Both the position numbers and the translations under genes were made by a program. The notes beneath the pieces are model-generated. The model saw only the letters and a program-made list of their open reading frames with translations. It searched no databases and was not told where the DNA came from. A stretch of DNA of 64,000 nucleotides, from positions 310,001 to 374,000 of the forward strand of contig OW569387.1 of the NCBI GenBank assembly GCA_937625935.1, given 5' to 3'. Source of the stretch: Tetramitus jugosus (taxonomy: Eukaryota; Heterolobosea; Eutetramitea; Acrasida; Vahlkampfiidae). Below, piece after piece: positions 1 through 8,852 of the stretch. Positions within the stretch are counted from its first letter, which is position 1. Every line of letters begins with the position of its first letter.

Positions 1-1076
1 AGATCAGATGCTTGAGCTCCTGTCTGTGAAGATAAACAAACGCGATATTGAATTGAATCTACCGAGGGTACATTCGTGTCTAATTTCTCTCTGACCACAC
101 GGAAACCATCCTTGTCATTCTTGAACACATATTCCAGCATGAGGAAGAAGATGCGACGAACAAAGGGTGAGAAATGCAATGAAAGCATCAACACAGGCCA
201 ACATATCATTGTACACAACAAGAAGAGCAGACCAACATATCGGAACACAAATTCAACCAAAATATCATGCCAATACAATTCAAACAACGAGTATGGCAAG
301 AAAACAAACCTCATCGCCACAATAAATACAATTGCAGGTACCAATCTCAAAACCAATAGATTCATAACAGTTGCTAATCCCCACTCCCACACAATCGTCT
401 TCACAACTATTGAAAAAAGAACAACGGGGCCAGACAAGAACAATCGAATCATCACCCAACTGTTCCAAACTATCTGGTACATGAATGAAACAACATAATA
501 CACTTGTCTCAGTAGAGATGACGACGTATTACTCTCACTACCATTTTCTTGTTCGTTAACTTCCATATCATTCGCATCAATTTCGCTATCATTCGTTTTG
601 TGCTTGGCCAACCAATAATTCTTGATAGAAGCAGGCACAATCGAATCCACAAAGCTCCGTACTGGTTTCTGCAATACAGGTGGTACAAAATACTGTTCCA
701 CATCCCGAATGATACTCTGTCTGACATGGGCACTGAATGGAGAAGAAACTACACCATTGTGATCGTCACTGCTATCATCCACTGTTGTTAACAATAGGAA
801 TCCAATGTACAACACTAATGCACCCAACACTTCAACAAGAATCCAAGCACCTCTCCCTACCACATTTAACAAAACAGTCCAAATGAAGACCACATAGGTA
901 GATTGTTCAACACCTTGTTCCTGACTCTTCTGTTGTACAAATCCAGGCAAGACAATTGTCATCAATTTTCGTGTCACTTGATAACCAACGGCCAATATTA
1001 ATGGCACTCCAAATAACAGAAACAACAATCCCCAGTACTTGATCAGAGAAATGGAATAATTCTTCCACTTTTTCAT
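1..1076 (-). CDS. Multipass membrane protein, C-terminus cut by window edge
   Basis: An open frame runs from an ATG at 1076 leftwards to the window edge with no stop, about 358 codons. The protein starts MKKWKNYSIS and has a first hydrophobic segment (GLLFLLFGVPLILAVGY), then a long hydrophobic stretch around residues 65-105. A charged loop follows (residues about 110-185, with an acidic stretch near SEIDANDMEVNEQEN), then four or so further hydrophobic segments, with a positive LHFSPFVRR turn between the last of them. I see no signal peptide beyond the first segment and no family motif I recognise, so no function is given. It is divergent from the poly(A) polymerase gene, with only 142 bp between the start codons. 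An intron near the left edge is possible, because TTTATCTTCACAG at about 20-32 on the minus strand looks like an acceptor. Confidence 0.6.
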   Translation of the reverse strand, partial: MKKWKNYSISLIKYWGLLFLLFGVPLILAVGYQVTRKLMTIVLPGFVQQKSQEQGVEQSTYVVFIWTVLLNVVGRGAWILVEVLGALVLYIGFLLLTTVDDSSDDHNGVVSSPFSAHVRQSIIRDVEQYFVPPVLQKPVRSFVDSIVPASIKNYWLAKHKTNDSEIDANDMEVNEQENGSESNTSSSLLRQVYYVVSFMYQIVWNSWVMIRLFLSGPVVLFSIVVKTIVWEWGLATVMNLLVLRLVPAIVFIVAMRFVFLPYSLFELYWHDILVEFVFRYVGLLFLLCTMICWPVLMLSLHFSPFVRRIFFLMLEYVFKNDKDGFRVVREKLDTNVPSVDSIQYRVCLSSQTGAQASD

Positions 1077-1218
1077 GTTTTTGTTCCGTGATCCGATTCC
1101 AGTTTTTTCTGGAAGTCGTGAAACTTCAAAGTGCCGCCAAAAAAATTTCCACCACAAACAACGTAAACAACAACAATAACATCAATCAACTACTAACAAC
1201 AACTACTAACAACGAACA

Positions 1219-3340
1219 ATGAGCAAGGTAATCAGTGACAAATTACCAACAGCAGAAGACATCAAACAAACCAATCAAATCATCCAATACCTCAAATCTC
1301 AGCCTGGTATTTATCCGACAGAGCAAGAAGAACTACAGCGGAAAAATGCACTCTCCGCTCTTCATACCATTATTGAGCAATGGCTCTCACACGAACAATT
1401 ATCCTCATCTTCCACTAATAATACTCCGACAACAATTATTCCGATCCCTTTTCGAATAGAGACATTTGGAAGCTATGCACTCAATGTTTATCACTCGTCA
1501 AGTGATATTGACGCACTTTTACTTGTTCCCCACTTTATCAAGAAACAAAGTTTTTTCAATGGTCTCTATCGAATGTTGCAATTGGATGCAAACGTGACGG
1601 AACTCATCTCCGTGTCCGACGCGTTTGTCCCCGTGCTCAAATTTCACTTGTTGAATATTCCGATTGATTTACTGTTTTGTTCGTTGCCATTTGATCAAGT
1701 ATCGGAGAAATTTGATGTCATGGAAGATTCCATTTTGTTTTCATTGGACAGTGAATCACAGAGAGCGATTAATGGACCGAGAGTTGCTCATCAAATGATG
1801 CGTCTAGTGCCTCATTTTGATCATTTTAAAACGACACTTCAATGTGTAAAGTTGATTGCTAGACGAAGAGGATTCTATGGCAGTGTCATGGGTTATCTCG
1901 GAGGTGTATCATTGGCAGTGTTGGTTGGCATGGTTTGTCAATGTTATCCCAATGCATTGCCCAACGTGCTTTTGCATCGATTCTTCAAAATGTATGCCAG
2001 TTGGAATTGGGGATACAAGGCACCCATTGCAATGACTAGTAGTTTGAATAGCAGTAGCTCTACAGCAGATGCTGCTGCTATTCACAATCCCAATCTGTTT
2101 GGCTTCTCCGTGTGGAATCCACAGTTCAATTTCAGGGATCGCAGTGTGTTGATGCCCATTTTGACACCGGCGTATCCACCGACGAACTGCACGTTTAATA
2201 TGACGAGAACGACGTTTGATGTGATCAAGATGGAATTGGCCAGAGGTGAAACAGTGTCGTTGGCTGCTCTATTTGGTAAGCAACCGTGGGACTCATTGTT
2301 TGAAGAGTCTGACTTTTTCGTTCGATATTCCAACTATTTGGAGATTGAGGTATCGGCAGACAATGAGACAGATCATCGCATATGGTCCGCCTTCTTTGAA
2401 TCGCGGTTCCGTTTTCTGATTTTAAAGTTGGAGCAGGCGTCGCCGAGCTTGATTATGCATCCGTTCCCAGAAGAGTTTAAAGTACCTGACTATGATCAGT
2501 ATGATGGTATACGGAAACACACGTCTCTCTACTATATAGGACTCAATTACATACGGCAACATAGGAGGAGCTTAGGTGGAAGTAGCAGTAGTTATCATAG
2601 TCATAACAACAGTATTAGTAGTGGTGGCAGTGGTGGTTTCGAGGTTGATTTAACAGTCCAGGCACAAGAGTTTGAAGAGCAAATATCGGAGTGGGTCGGA
2701 AGATTAGAAACAATGCACCGGCCGATTATACGGCCTATTAAGAGGTATGCATCCCACAATGATGATGATGATTACAATGACTGTGTTTGCCTCCCACATT
2801 ATGAATGTTGCTCGGTTTTTGTGCAAGCGAATTGTTTGTGTACTTGTTGCCTAGTCTATGTTTGGGTGGGAATATGTATGCCAAGCAAGTACGAGCTCAT
2901 GCATGTCGCACAACTCAATGAGATTCATCACTTATTTGTGTCATTATTTATTTGTTTGTTTTTGAATGTGTTTTGTGAGCATTGTAAGCTGATAATGGTT
3001 GAGCTTATCCAACGTTGTTTTCATTGTTGCTTATTGTCTGTGTGCAATATTTCATCAACACGTGGAAATGGCACATTTTTGTTTCGTATACAGAGTGGAT
3101 ATCCCTGAGTTTGTCTATCCATCTAGCAAGAGAGATCTTTTGCTCAATGAGAAGAAGAAGCTGAAAAAGAGGAAGAGTGCAGGTTCTGAGGAGCTGTCGT
3201 TCATGAGTGATGATGTCTCTGATGAGAGACCAATGAAAAAGGTACGCAACAATACTAACCAGATTACGCGCGATAAGTATCAATACACGAACATTCCTGC
3301 ATCGAACAATCATCGCTTCAATAATAATTTTACCCAATAA
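1219..3340 (+). CDS. Canonical poly(A) polymerase
   Basis: Adds the poly(A) tail to nuclear pre-mRNA. Two exons, 1219-2744 and 3094-3340, join in phase to give 590 aa. The nucleotidyltransferase signature is clear: GSYALNVYHSSSDID (Gly-Ser helix, catalytic Asp96 and Asp98) and the third catalytic Asp150 in NIPIDLLF. The central domain follows, with LQCVKLIARRRGFYGSVMGYLGGVSLAVLV, typical of eukaryotic PAP alpha rather than the Trf4/Cid1 group. The RNA-binding region covers about residues 350-500. The tail in exon 2 is basic and Lys-rich (KKKLKKRKSAG), which fits a nuclear localisation signal. The 349-bp intron (GTATGC...ACAG) is the longest in the window and is itself open in frame (see findings). 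The start is the first ATG, after an A/C-rich leader. Confidence 0.9.
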
Positions 3341-3656
3341 ACTATGCACCGTCATTCTTTTTTGTAAACATTTCATTTTACTTACTAAATACATTGAGGT
3401 TAGATGCAGAGACATCCATTCAGGTTTAAAGCACCAACCAATTCACAAAACAAATTAACCTTAAGGAAATTGTTCCTTCTCCTTGATTAAGGCATCCTTG
3501 ATTTCTTTGTTCACAAAGTGGCTTCCGAGTGTCTATCCATTTCGAATAAACCTGTTCTGGTCTTTCACAACTATTGTTGTGGAACATGGGAGGCATGATA
3601 AGGCGAGTAACATGGCGATTGATCTCAAAATACATTGTATTAATTGTACATGTTAA
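3341..3656. other. Convergent 3' intergenic spacer
   Basis: About 316 bases separate the stops of poly(A) polymerase and the PP2C gene, which converge here. I see only A/T-rich sequence suited to two 3' untranslated regions. The short open frames inside it show no recognisable protein. Confidence 0.5.
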
Positions 3657-4601
3657 TTACAAGATGACAACCATGACAGACAAATTATCGGTCGATCCCA
3701 ATTCTTTTGCCTTGTCCAACAACTGCTGTGCGCACTGTTGCGCAATAGAAGCAACAATTACCTTGTCATCATCTGTGTCTTCTTCTTGAACATTGCTGTT
3801 TGTGTGTTCTTGTTCATCTTCTTCTGTTGACGACGATGCTTGCTGTTGTTCAATAATCTGTTTACAGAAATCAACAGCATCCTGATCTTCCATCACATCC
3901 CACAGACCATCACATGCCAATATCAAAATGTTGTGATTTTCAGTGAGAGCTACGTGAGATTGATAAGGCTCACTAATCACCCAATCCTTGAGTGTATTGT
4001 TACCAAAGGAGCGAGCAACAGCGAGAAAACCATTGACGCGTCCATTGACCACAGAACCACCCTTTCCTTCAATTCTCTTGACTTCCTCATCATCTGTTGC
4101 CTTGTGATCATGTGTCAATCGATGAGCAACCCAATTCTCTGACACAACAGCTCTAGCATCACCACAGTTGGCACTGAACAGAGTTCTTCTTGTGGCGTCA
4201 TCATCATCATTGCTCGAAGCGTTGACAATGAGACAAGAAACCGCAGTGGATCCACCAAAAGAAACACCACTCGTTCCCTGATCCGTTATTTTGTAAGCCT
4301 CCCTCACCAATTCCTCTGCGCGCGAAATTTTAATACTCCGATTCTCTGAATATTCCGGCTCCAATCGCAAAAGTTTCTCCAGATTTTCGTGAAATGTTTT
4401 TTCGACCAATTGAACGACAGAACGTCCACCATGACCATCATACACTGCAAACAGGGCATCACTTGAGTGATCACAATAACCATCAATCATACAATGACCG
4501 TCTTCCATCGTTCGACGATATCTTGCGTTACGGTCTTCACTGAAACCAATGTCTTTCACACTCTTGTGAGGTTTCTCGGGTACTTGTCTGTACAATGACA
4601 T
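3657..4601 (-). CDS. PP2C-family Ser/Thr protein phosphatase (PPM)
   Basis: A single-exon 314-aa metal-dependent phosphatase with the full PPM motif set in order: RYRRTMEDGH (motif 1), ALFAVYDGHGG (metal-binding Asp), FGGSTAVSCLI, ANCGDARAVV, LTHDHKATDDEE, GFLAVARSFGN, ACDGLWDVMEDQDAV (second metal Asp) and STDNLSVMVV at the C-terminus. The catalytic core fills almost the whole protein, and an acidic Glu/Asp-rich loop of about 35 residues (SSSTEEDEQEH...) lies before the last motif. No signal peptide or membrane segment is present, so a soluble enzyme is expected; the substrate cannot be inferred. It is divergent from the ATP12 gene. Confidence 0.93.
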   Translation of the reverse strand: MSLYRQVPEKPHKSVKDIGFSEDRNARYRRTMEDGHCMIDGYCDHSSDALFAVYDGHGGRSVVQLVEKTFHENLEKLLRLEPEYSENRSIKISRAEELVREAYKITDQGTSGVSFGGSTAVSCLIVNASSNDDDDATRRTLFSANCGDARAVVSENWVAHRLTHDHKATDDEEVKRIEGKGGSVVNGRVNGFLAVARSFGNNTLKDWVISEPYQSHVALTENHNILILACDGLWDVMEDQDAVDFCKQIIEQQQASSSTEEDEQEHTNSNVQEEDTDDDKVIVASIAQQCAQQLLDKAKELGSTDNLSVMVVIL

Positions 4602-4959
4602 TGTAATGTAGTTTGTTCGTTTTTTGTTGTTGTGTCGTTTGACTTTTTTTTTGTTCGTTATTTTTTTTTGTTCGACTCATGGGAAGAGACACGACCTGAC
4701 ATTGATTTTCCCGAGATGTGGTGATCCTGATACAACCAAAACAGAATGGTCACGAAAACATGTTGATGTCAATGCAGATGTGATATGGTACATACCATTT
4801 TTTCCATTGCTAGAAGCACATCACTTTGCCAGATTTTACCATGACTTCAGCTCCAGCGGACTAACACGACCGGAAAAACTGAACAAAAACTTTTTCACAT
4901 TGCACAAAAACAAGCAAAATCATTCAAATAACAAACAAGAAACACTCAAAACAACAACA
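4602..4959. other. Divergent promoter region PP2C / ATP12
   Basis: About 358 bases between two divergent start codons. It has T-rich runs on the PP2C side and an A/C-rich leader (AACACTCAAAACAACAACA) just before the ATP12 ATG. The frame is open upstream of that ATG back to 4624, but its translation has no conserved content. No specific site was recognised. Confidence 0.4.
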
Positions 4960-6507
4960 ATGATGAAAAGATCACTTCTCCTAGCATCCAAGAACAAGAC
5001 ATCCACAAGAGCTCTTTATTCTCTCCTCCCACACCAACAACAACAACAACAACAATACTTGTTTTCCACATGCACTCACTTGAACAACAACAACACCACT
5101 AACAACAGTAACAATAATGATAATGAAGATACACCAGTATCATACTTTGATGATCACCTAAAATCACTCATTGAAAAAAATAGGAAAAAAATGGAAAAGG
5201 AGTGGTTGACTCAATCATCATCATCATCATCATCATCAGCAGAAGAAGCATCAGAAAATCAACAACAAAATGAACTCAAATTGAGACAAAAGTTGGGTCT
5301 ACCAGACAATTACCCTGTCAAGAGTACCGTACTGGATGAACAAGGTGAAACCGTTCAAGTCGTCTACAATGACTCTGTCGAGGAACAAAAAGATACCATC
5401 ATGTCCAATCTGATTGACAAGATTTTTAATGATGTTTCATTGTTGAGTGATGCGAATGGTGGTGAGAGTGCTAGTGCAGCGATTGGAGATGAATTGAATG
5501 ATGATTTTCTAGTGTCGGATGAAACTGAAAAGGACATTAAGGAAAGAGTCAATGCACAATATGGTATATCAAGTGAGGAGATGCGTGAAAAGGAGTCATT
5601 GGCTGCTAGACTTTCGTTTGATCAGGCACAAAAGAATACGAAATTGCATGATCAATTGGAAAAGTTTTACAAGAGCATGTCTATTCATCCACACTTGAAT
5701 GTCACACCGGATGGTGAGAAGGGATTTGTGGTGAGAATCGGAGCAGAACAAATGTTGAGATCTCCTTCTGGAAGGGTCATTGTTTTTCCGAATAGACACT
5801 TGGCAGCTGCTGTCGTGGGAGAATGGGAGTTGCAAAGAGGGTATTTGAGACCTGCGACGATGCCATTGACAGATTTGGTGGGTCAGTGGCAAGATTTGAA
5901 AACAGAGGTCGCAGAGGGTGTTGTCACTGGATTTGGTCGCATGGTCAAGAGAACAATTGTTGGATTCTTTGACTCTGAAGTCGTTTGTCTGAGACAAAAC
6001 TTTAGCAAGAGCAAGTCAGCTCAAAAGAGAATGAATGAACTGTGGGATCCGTTGGTGTCATGGTTCGAACGCGAATATGACACAAAGTTGAACATTGCTG
6101 GTAGTGACATTGACTTTTCGGATGATTGTGCTCAGAATGAAGCCAGAGAAGCATTTATTCAACGGTACTCTACGGAAGAGAACTTGAAACAGTTCAAGGA
6201 ATTGTTCTTTGATTGGAGCTCTGGTGTCGATTTGGCCTTTTTGTTGTTGGAAAAGTTGAGCCCACATCAATTGATTACACTGTACGCTGGTACACAGATT
6301 ACGAAATCCATTGTCATCTCTGCTGCCATCATGCACAACCAGATTGATGCCAAGAGTGCCCTCGAGGCAAGTCAGTTGCTCGTCAGAGAACAAGTGAGAC
6401 ACTATGGTTTGGTCGAGGGAGAACACGACGTTTTATTTGCAGAAGAAGCATGCAAGTTGGGTGCTCTGACCCTGTTCAGATCTCTGTGCGAATATCAACA
6501 ATCATAA
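4960..6507 (+). CDS. ATP12: Mitochondrial F1-ATPase assembly chaperone ATP12 (ATPAF2-like)
   Basis: ATP12 binds unassembled F1 alpha subunit in the mitochondrial matrix. The 515-aa protein starts at MMKRSLLLASKNKTSTRALY, a basic Ser/Thr-rich presequence after an A/C-rich leader; the upstream in-frame ATG at 4624 would bury it and is rejected. Poly-Gln, poly-Asn and poly-Ser runs follow in the first 100 residues, then an acidic linker. The ATP12 domain occupies about residues 245-515, with SGRVIVFPNRHLAAAVVGEW (the family's V(F/L)P...LA...A.EW block), YLRPATMPLTDLVGQ and WDPLVSWFEREYDTKLNI. It is longer than usual for the family (about 290-330 aa) because of the N-terminal low-complexity part. 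Confidence 0.82.
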   Translation: MMKRSLLLASKNKTSTRALYSLLPHQQQQQQQYLFSTCTHLNNNNTTNNSNNNDNEDTPVSYFDDHLKSLIEKNRKKMEKEWLTQSSSSSSSSAEEASENQQQNELKLRQKLGLPDNYPVKSTVLDEQGETVQVVYNDSVEEQKDTIMSNLIDKIFNDVSLLSDANGGESASAAIGDELNDDFLVSDETEKDIKERVNAQYGISSEEMREKESLAARLSFDQAQKNTKLHDQLEKFYKSMSIHPHLNVTPDGEKGFVVRIGAEQMLRSPSGRVIVFPNRHLAAAVVGEWELQRGYLRPATMPLTDLVGQWQDLKTEVAEGVVTGFGRMVKRTIVGFFDSEVVCLRQNFSKSKSAQKRMNELWDPLVSWFEREYDTKLNIAGSDIDFSDDCAQNEAREAFIQRYSTEENLKQFKELFFDWSSGVDLAFLLLEKLSPHQLITLYAGTQITKSIVISAAIMHNQIDAKSALEASQLLVREQVRHYGLVEGEHDVLFAEEACKLGALTLFRSLCEYQQS

Positions 6508-6758
6508 ACACCGTTCTTCGCTTGTTGTGTTTTTGGATGATAATAATGATAACATTTGTATTGGTTAACCAATTCCCTCAAGTCAACGCGATTCTCCTTT
6601 TTTTTGGGTTACAATCCAATTGCAAAAATAGTGCGATTGCGGTCAATCATACAATCCTGATGGGCGATTGTATCGCTCAACTAAAATCATGATCAATTTC
6701 ACAACAACGATCAATTTCGTCGAGTCATTCATTCTCTCATCTTTATCGTGTCCAAGAT

Positions 6759-8762
6759 ATGACCACCTCACCCACAATGGAGATTGAGTTGCACAGAACG
6801 GGGAGTTTAGTCACCTCCCCCAACAGTTACAATAATCAGATGTCAAGTGTTACAATGAGAGGTTCTCCTTTGATGCAGCTAACAAATCAGTTTTATGAAC
6901 AGCAACGATTCGCAACCGATGATAATGAAGAGCTTCAATCAGATGAACACTGGTCTGAAGTGATTATTAAGGATGACAATATTGAACTTGAGGAAGCAGA
7001 GGAAACAGCCATCTCTTCAACTGCTGTTTCACCTCATAGCATGGATTTTCATCATTTGTTGAGCAACTTCACAAGCTCCATTCTTCACAATCAATTCAGT
7101 TGGATGGATGCGACTGCTGAAGCTGCATCCTCCCCGCAGACTCCATCCAACGCAATGAGAAGAAAGAAATTGAAACAAGCAAGAAATGCTACCAAGTATC
7201 TTGGTCTCGACTACGCCAGTTATCTGCTCAAGAAACTCCGTCGTAGAACGTTTGCAGTGTATGCGCTCATTGTCGCTGAAGCTTTATCCATATTTTTTGT
7301 TGAACCGTTCTTTATGAGTTTGGTTCTCACTAACGGAGATGATACAGTGCGGCAGCTATCGGCATTTCAACAAGAATTGTTGATTGGTATGTTCTTGATT
7401 GCTCTGCCACTGGGCCAAGCTCTGTCAGCCTCCGTGTTGGGTCATGCATCAGACATGTTTGGTCGCAAACCTATTCTTTTGTTGTCTGTTACCGCCTCGT
7501 ACATGATTATAGTGTGTTTAGGATTAGCTCGAAGCAGAGGCAATGATCGAGCTACTGGTCTATACATGATTTGGTTCCTGAGATTTGCTCAAGGGCTCTG
7601 TGGTAGTGTTTCATCCATTGTCAAGGCATCATTGACTGATATTGGGCGACAAGACACTCAATTTCACACCATTTCCCTGGTAGCTTATGCGACAGCAGCG
7701 AGTGCTTTCGCGAGAATTGTTCTGTCAATATGTCATGCGATATTTAGACCGATGATAAGTATGCCATTGCTCTCTAGTTATGACCCATTTGTGCTATCGA
7801 GCGTTGCTGCTGCTATTCTCATGTCACCCTATGTCATTCTGGTTTTTACAATGAAAGACAGTAACTCCGATAGAAGGAGAGCGGACAATTTAGTCATGGT
7901 TGATCAAGATTTGCAACTGAGTGGAAATTTTGGATATGGGACATCGATTCGCCACACTGTGAAAAATCGCCAGTTCTTGTTACTATGTGCCCTTAGCTCT
8001 ATGACTACTGTTGCCATTACTCTCAGCATCAGAGAAATGATGTATCACGCGTCATCTCCTGTTGTTCGATATGGCCTGGAGATGAATGGATGGGGTGTTG
8101 TGTCTCTCACGGTTCTCGTATGTTCTGGCATCATGTTTTGGCAATTGGTTGCTTTCAAGAAATTGACTGAATGGTACGATCTGAAGAGACTCTATTTGAT
8201 ATCTGTGGCATTGATAAGCTTGTCAGTATTGATGGGATCCATTCTTGCTGTTCCTTATTGGATCAATGGAATGAAAACAGGCAAGACATCACACTTTTTC
8301 GTTTGGGTACTTGTGTTGGTCTACTCTGTTCCGACGATGGCTGCATTTACTCTGCTCATGCCAACACTGAATGCAATGATACACTTGGTGACACAGAAGA
8401 GTCAAGGAATCGTGTATGGTACAGAACACAGCATCAACAGCATATGTCAAGTGTTTGCTCTCTTGTTCTCGTCAGTGATGTTCTATGTCGGTGTGAAGCT
8501 GTCATTTGTATGGTTGTCATCCATTGTATCTCTTGGTATTCTATTGTCATCATTTGCAGTGGGCTTTCTATCATTGAGTAGTCAGAGACCACACATTCAT
8601 CATGTTCACCTCGAAGTTGGAGCAGAAGAGGATGATGATTTCAGTCAATTTGCAAAGTCAATGTCAGACTACGATAGGTATCGATATGGAATGGGTAATA
8701 CTTCCTCTCAAGCGCCATCGTACATATCTCAACCAATCCGAGAACCCTCCAGCATATCTTAA
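6759..8762 (+). CDS. Major facilitator superfamily (MFS) membrane transporter
   Basis: A 667-aa single-exon protein. The first 160 residues are hydrophilic and acidic, ending in a basic patch (RRKKLKQARNATK). About twelve hydrophobic segments follow from residue 163 (TFAVYALIVAEALSIFFVE onwards). The loop after the second segment carries the MFS motif A, GHASDMFGRKPILLL, near residue 227, and LRFAQGLCGS resembles the next conserved segment. A hydrophilic central loop (about 365-405) divides the two six-helix halves. A Ser-rich acidic tail follows the last helix. The substrate cannot be told. The start is the first ATG (a second lies six codons on). An AATAAA at 8818-8823 lies in the 90-bp convergent gap downstream. 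Confidence 0.8.
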   Translation: MTTSPTMEIELHRTGSLVTSPNSYNNQMSSVTMRGSPLMQLTNQFYEQQRFATDDNEELQSDEHWSEVIIKDDNIELEEAEETAISSTAVSPHSMDFHHLLSNFTSSILHNQFSWMDATAEAASSPQTPSNAMRRKKLKQARNATKYLGLDYASYLLKKLRRRTFAVYALIVAEALSIFFVEPFFMSLVLTNGDDTVRQLSAFQQELLIGMFLIALPLGQALSASVLGHASDMFGRKPILLLSVTASYMIIVCLGLARSRGNDRATGLYMIWFLRFAQGLCGSVSSIVKASLTDIGRQDTQFHTISLVAYATAASAFARIVLSICHAIFRPMISMPLLSSYDPFVLSSVAAAILMSPYVILVFTMKDSNSDRRRADNLVMVDQDLQLSGNFGYGTSIRHTVKNRQFLLLCALSSMTTVAITLSIREMMYHASSPVVRYGLEMNGWGVVSLTVLVCSGIMFWQLVAFKKLTEWYDLKRLYLISVALISLSVLMGSILAVPYWINGMKTGKTSHFFVWVLVLVYSVPTMAAFTLLMPTLNAMIHLVTQKSQGIVYGTEHSINSICQVFALLFSSVMFYVGVKLSFVWLSSIVSLGILLSSFAVGFLSLSSQRPHIHHVHLEVGAEEDDDFSQFAKSMSDYDRYRYGMGNTSSQAPSYISQPIREPSSIS

Positions 8763-8852
8763 CCATGGGCAAAAAACACTCTCTACTCATTACAAGTCGC
8801 AATGAAGCTTTATTCTCAATAAATTACATGTCATCTCTCGACTTTCATTGCT

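Noticed and set aside
3005-3415. 136-codon minus-strand open frame
   Set aside because: It lies antisense to the poly(A) polymerase intron and last exon and gives no recognisable protein.
4624-4959. N-terminal extension of the ATP12 frame to an ATG at 4624
   Set aside because: It overlaps the PP2C promoter, has no conserved content, and would place the mitochondrial presequence inside the protein.
5596-6426. Minus-strand frames of 133 and 122 codons
   Set aside because: They are antisense to the conserved ATP12 domain, which explains the sequence.
8171-8581. 136-codon plus-strand frame
   Set aside because: It is an alternative frame inside the MFS transporter, whose membrane segments continue through this stretch.
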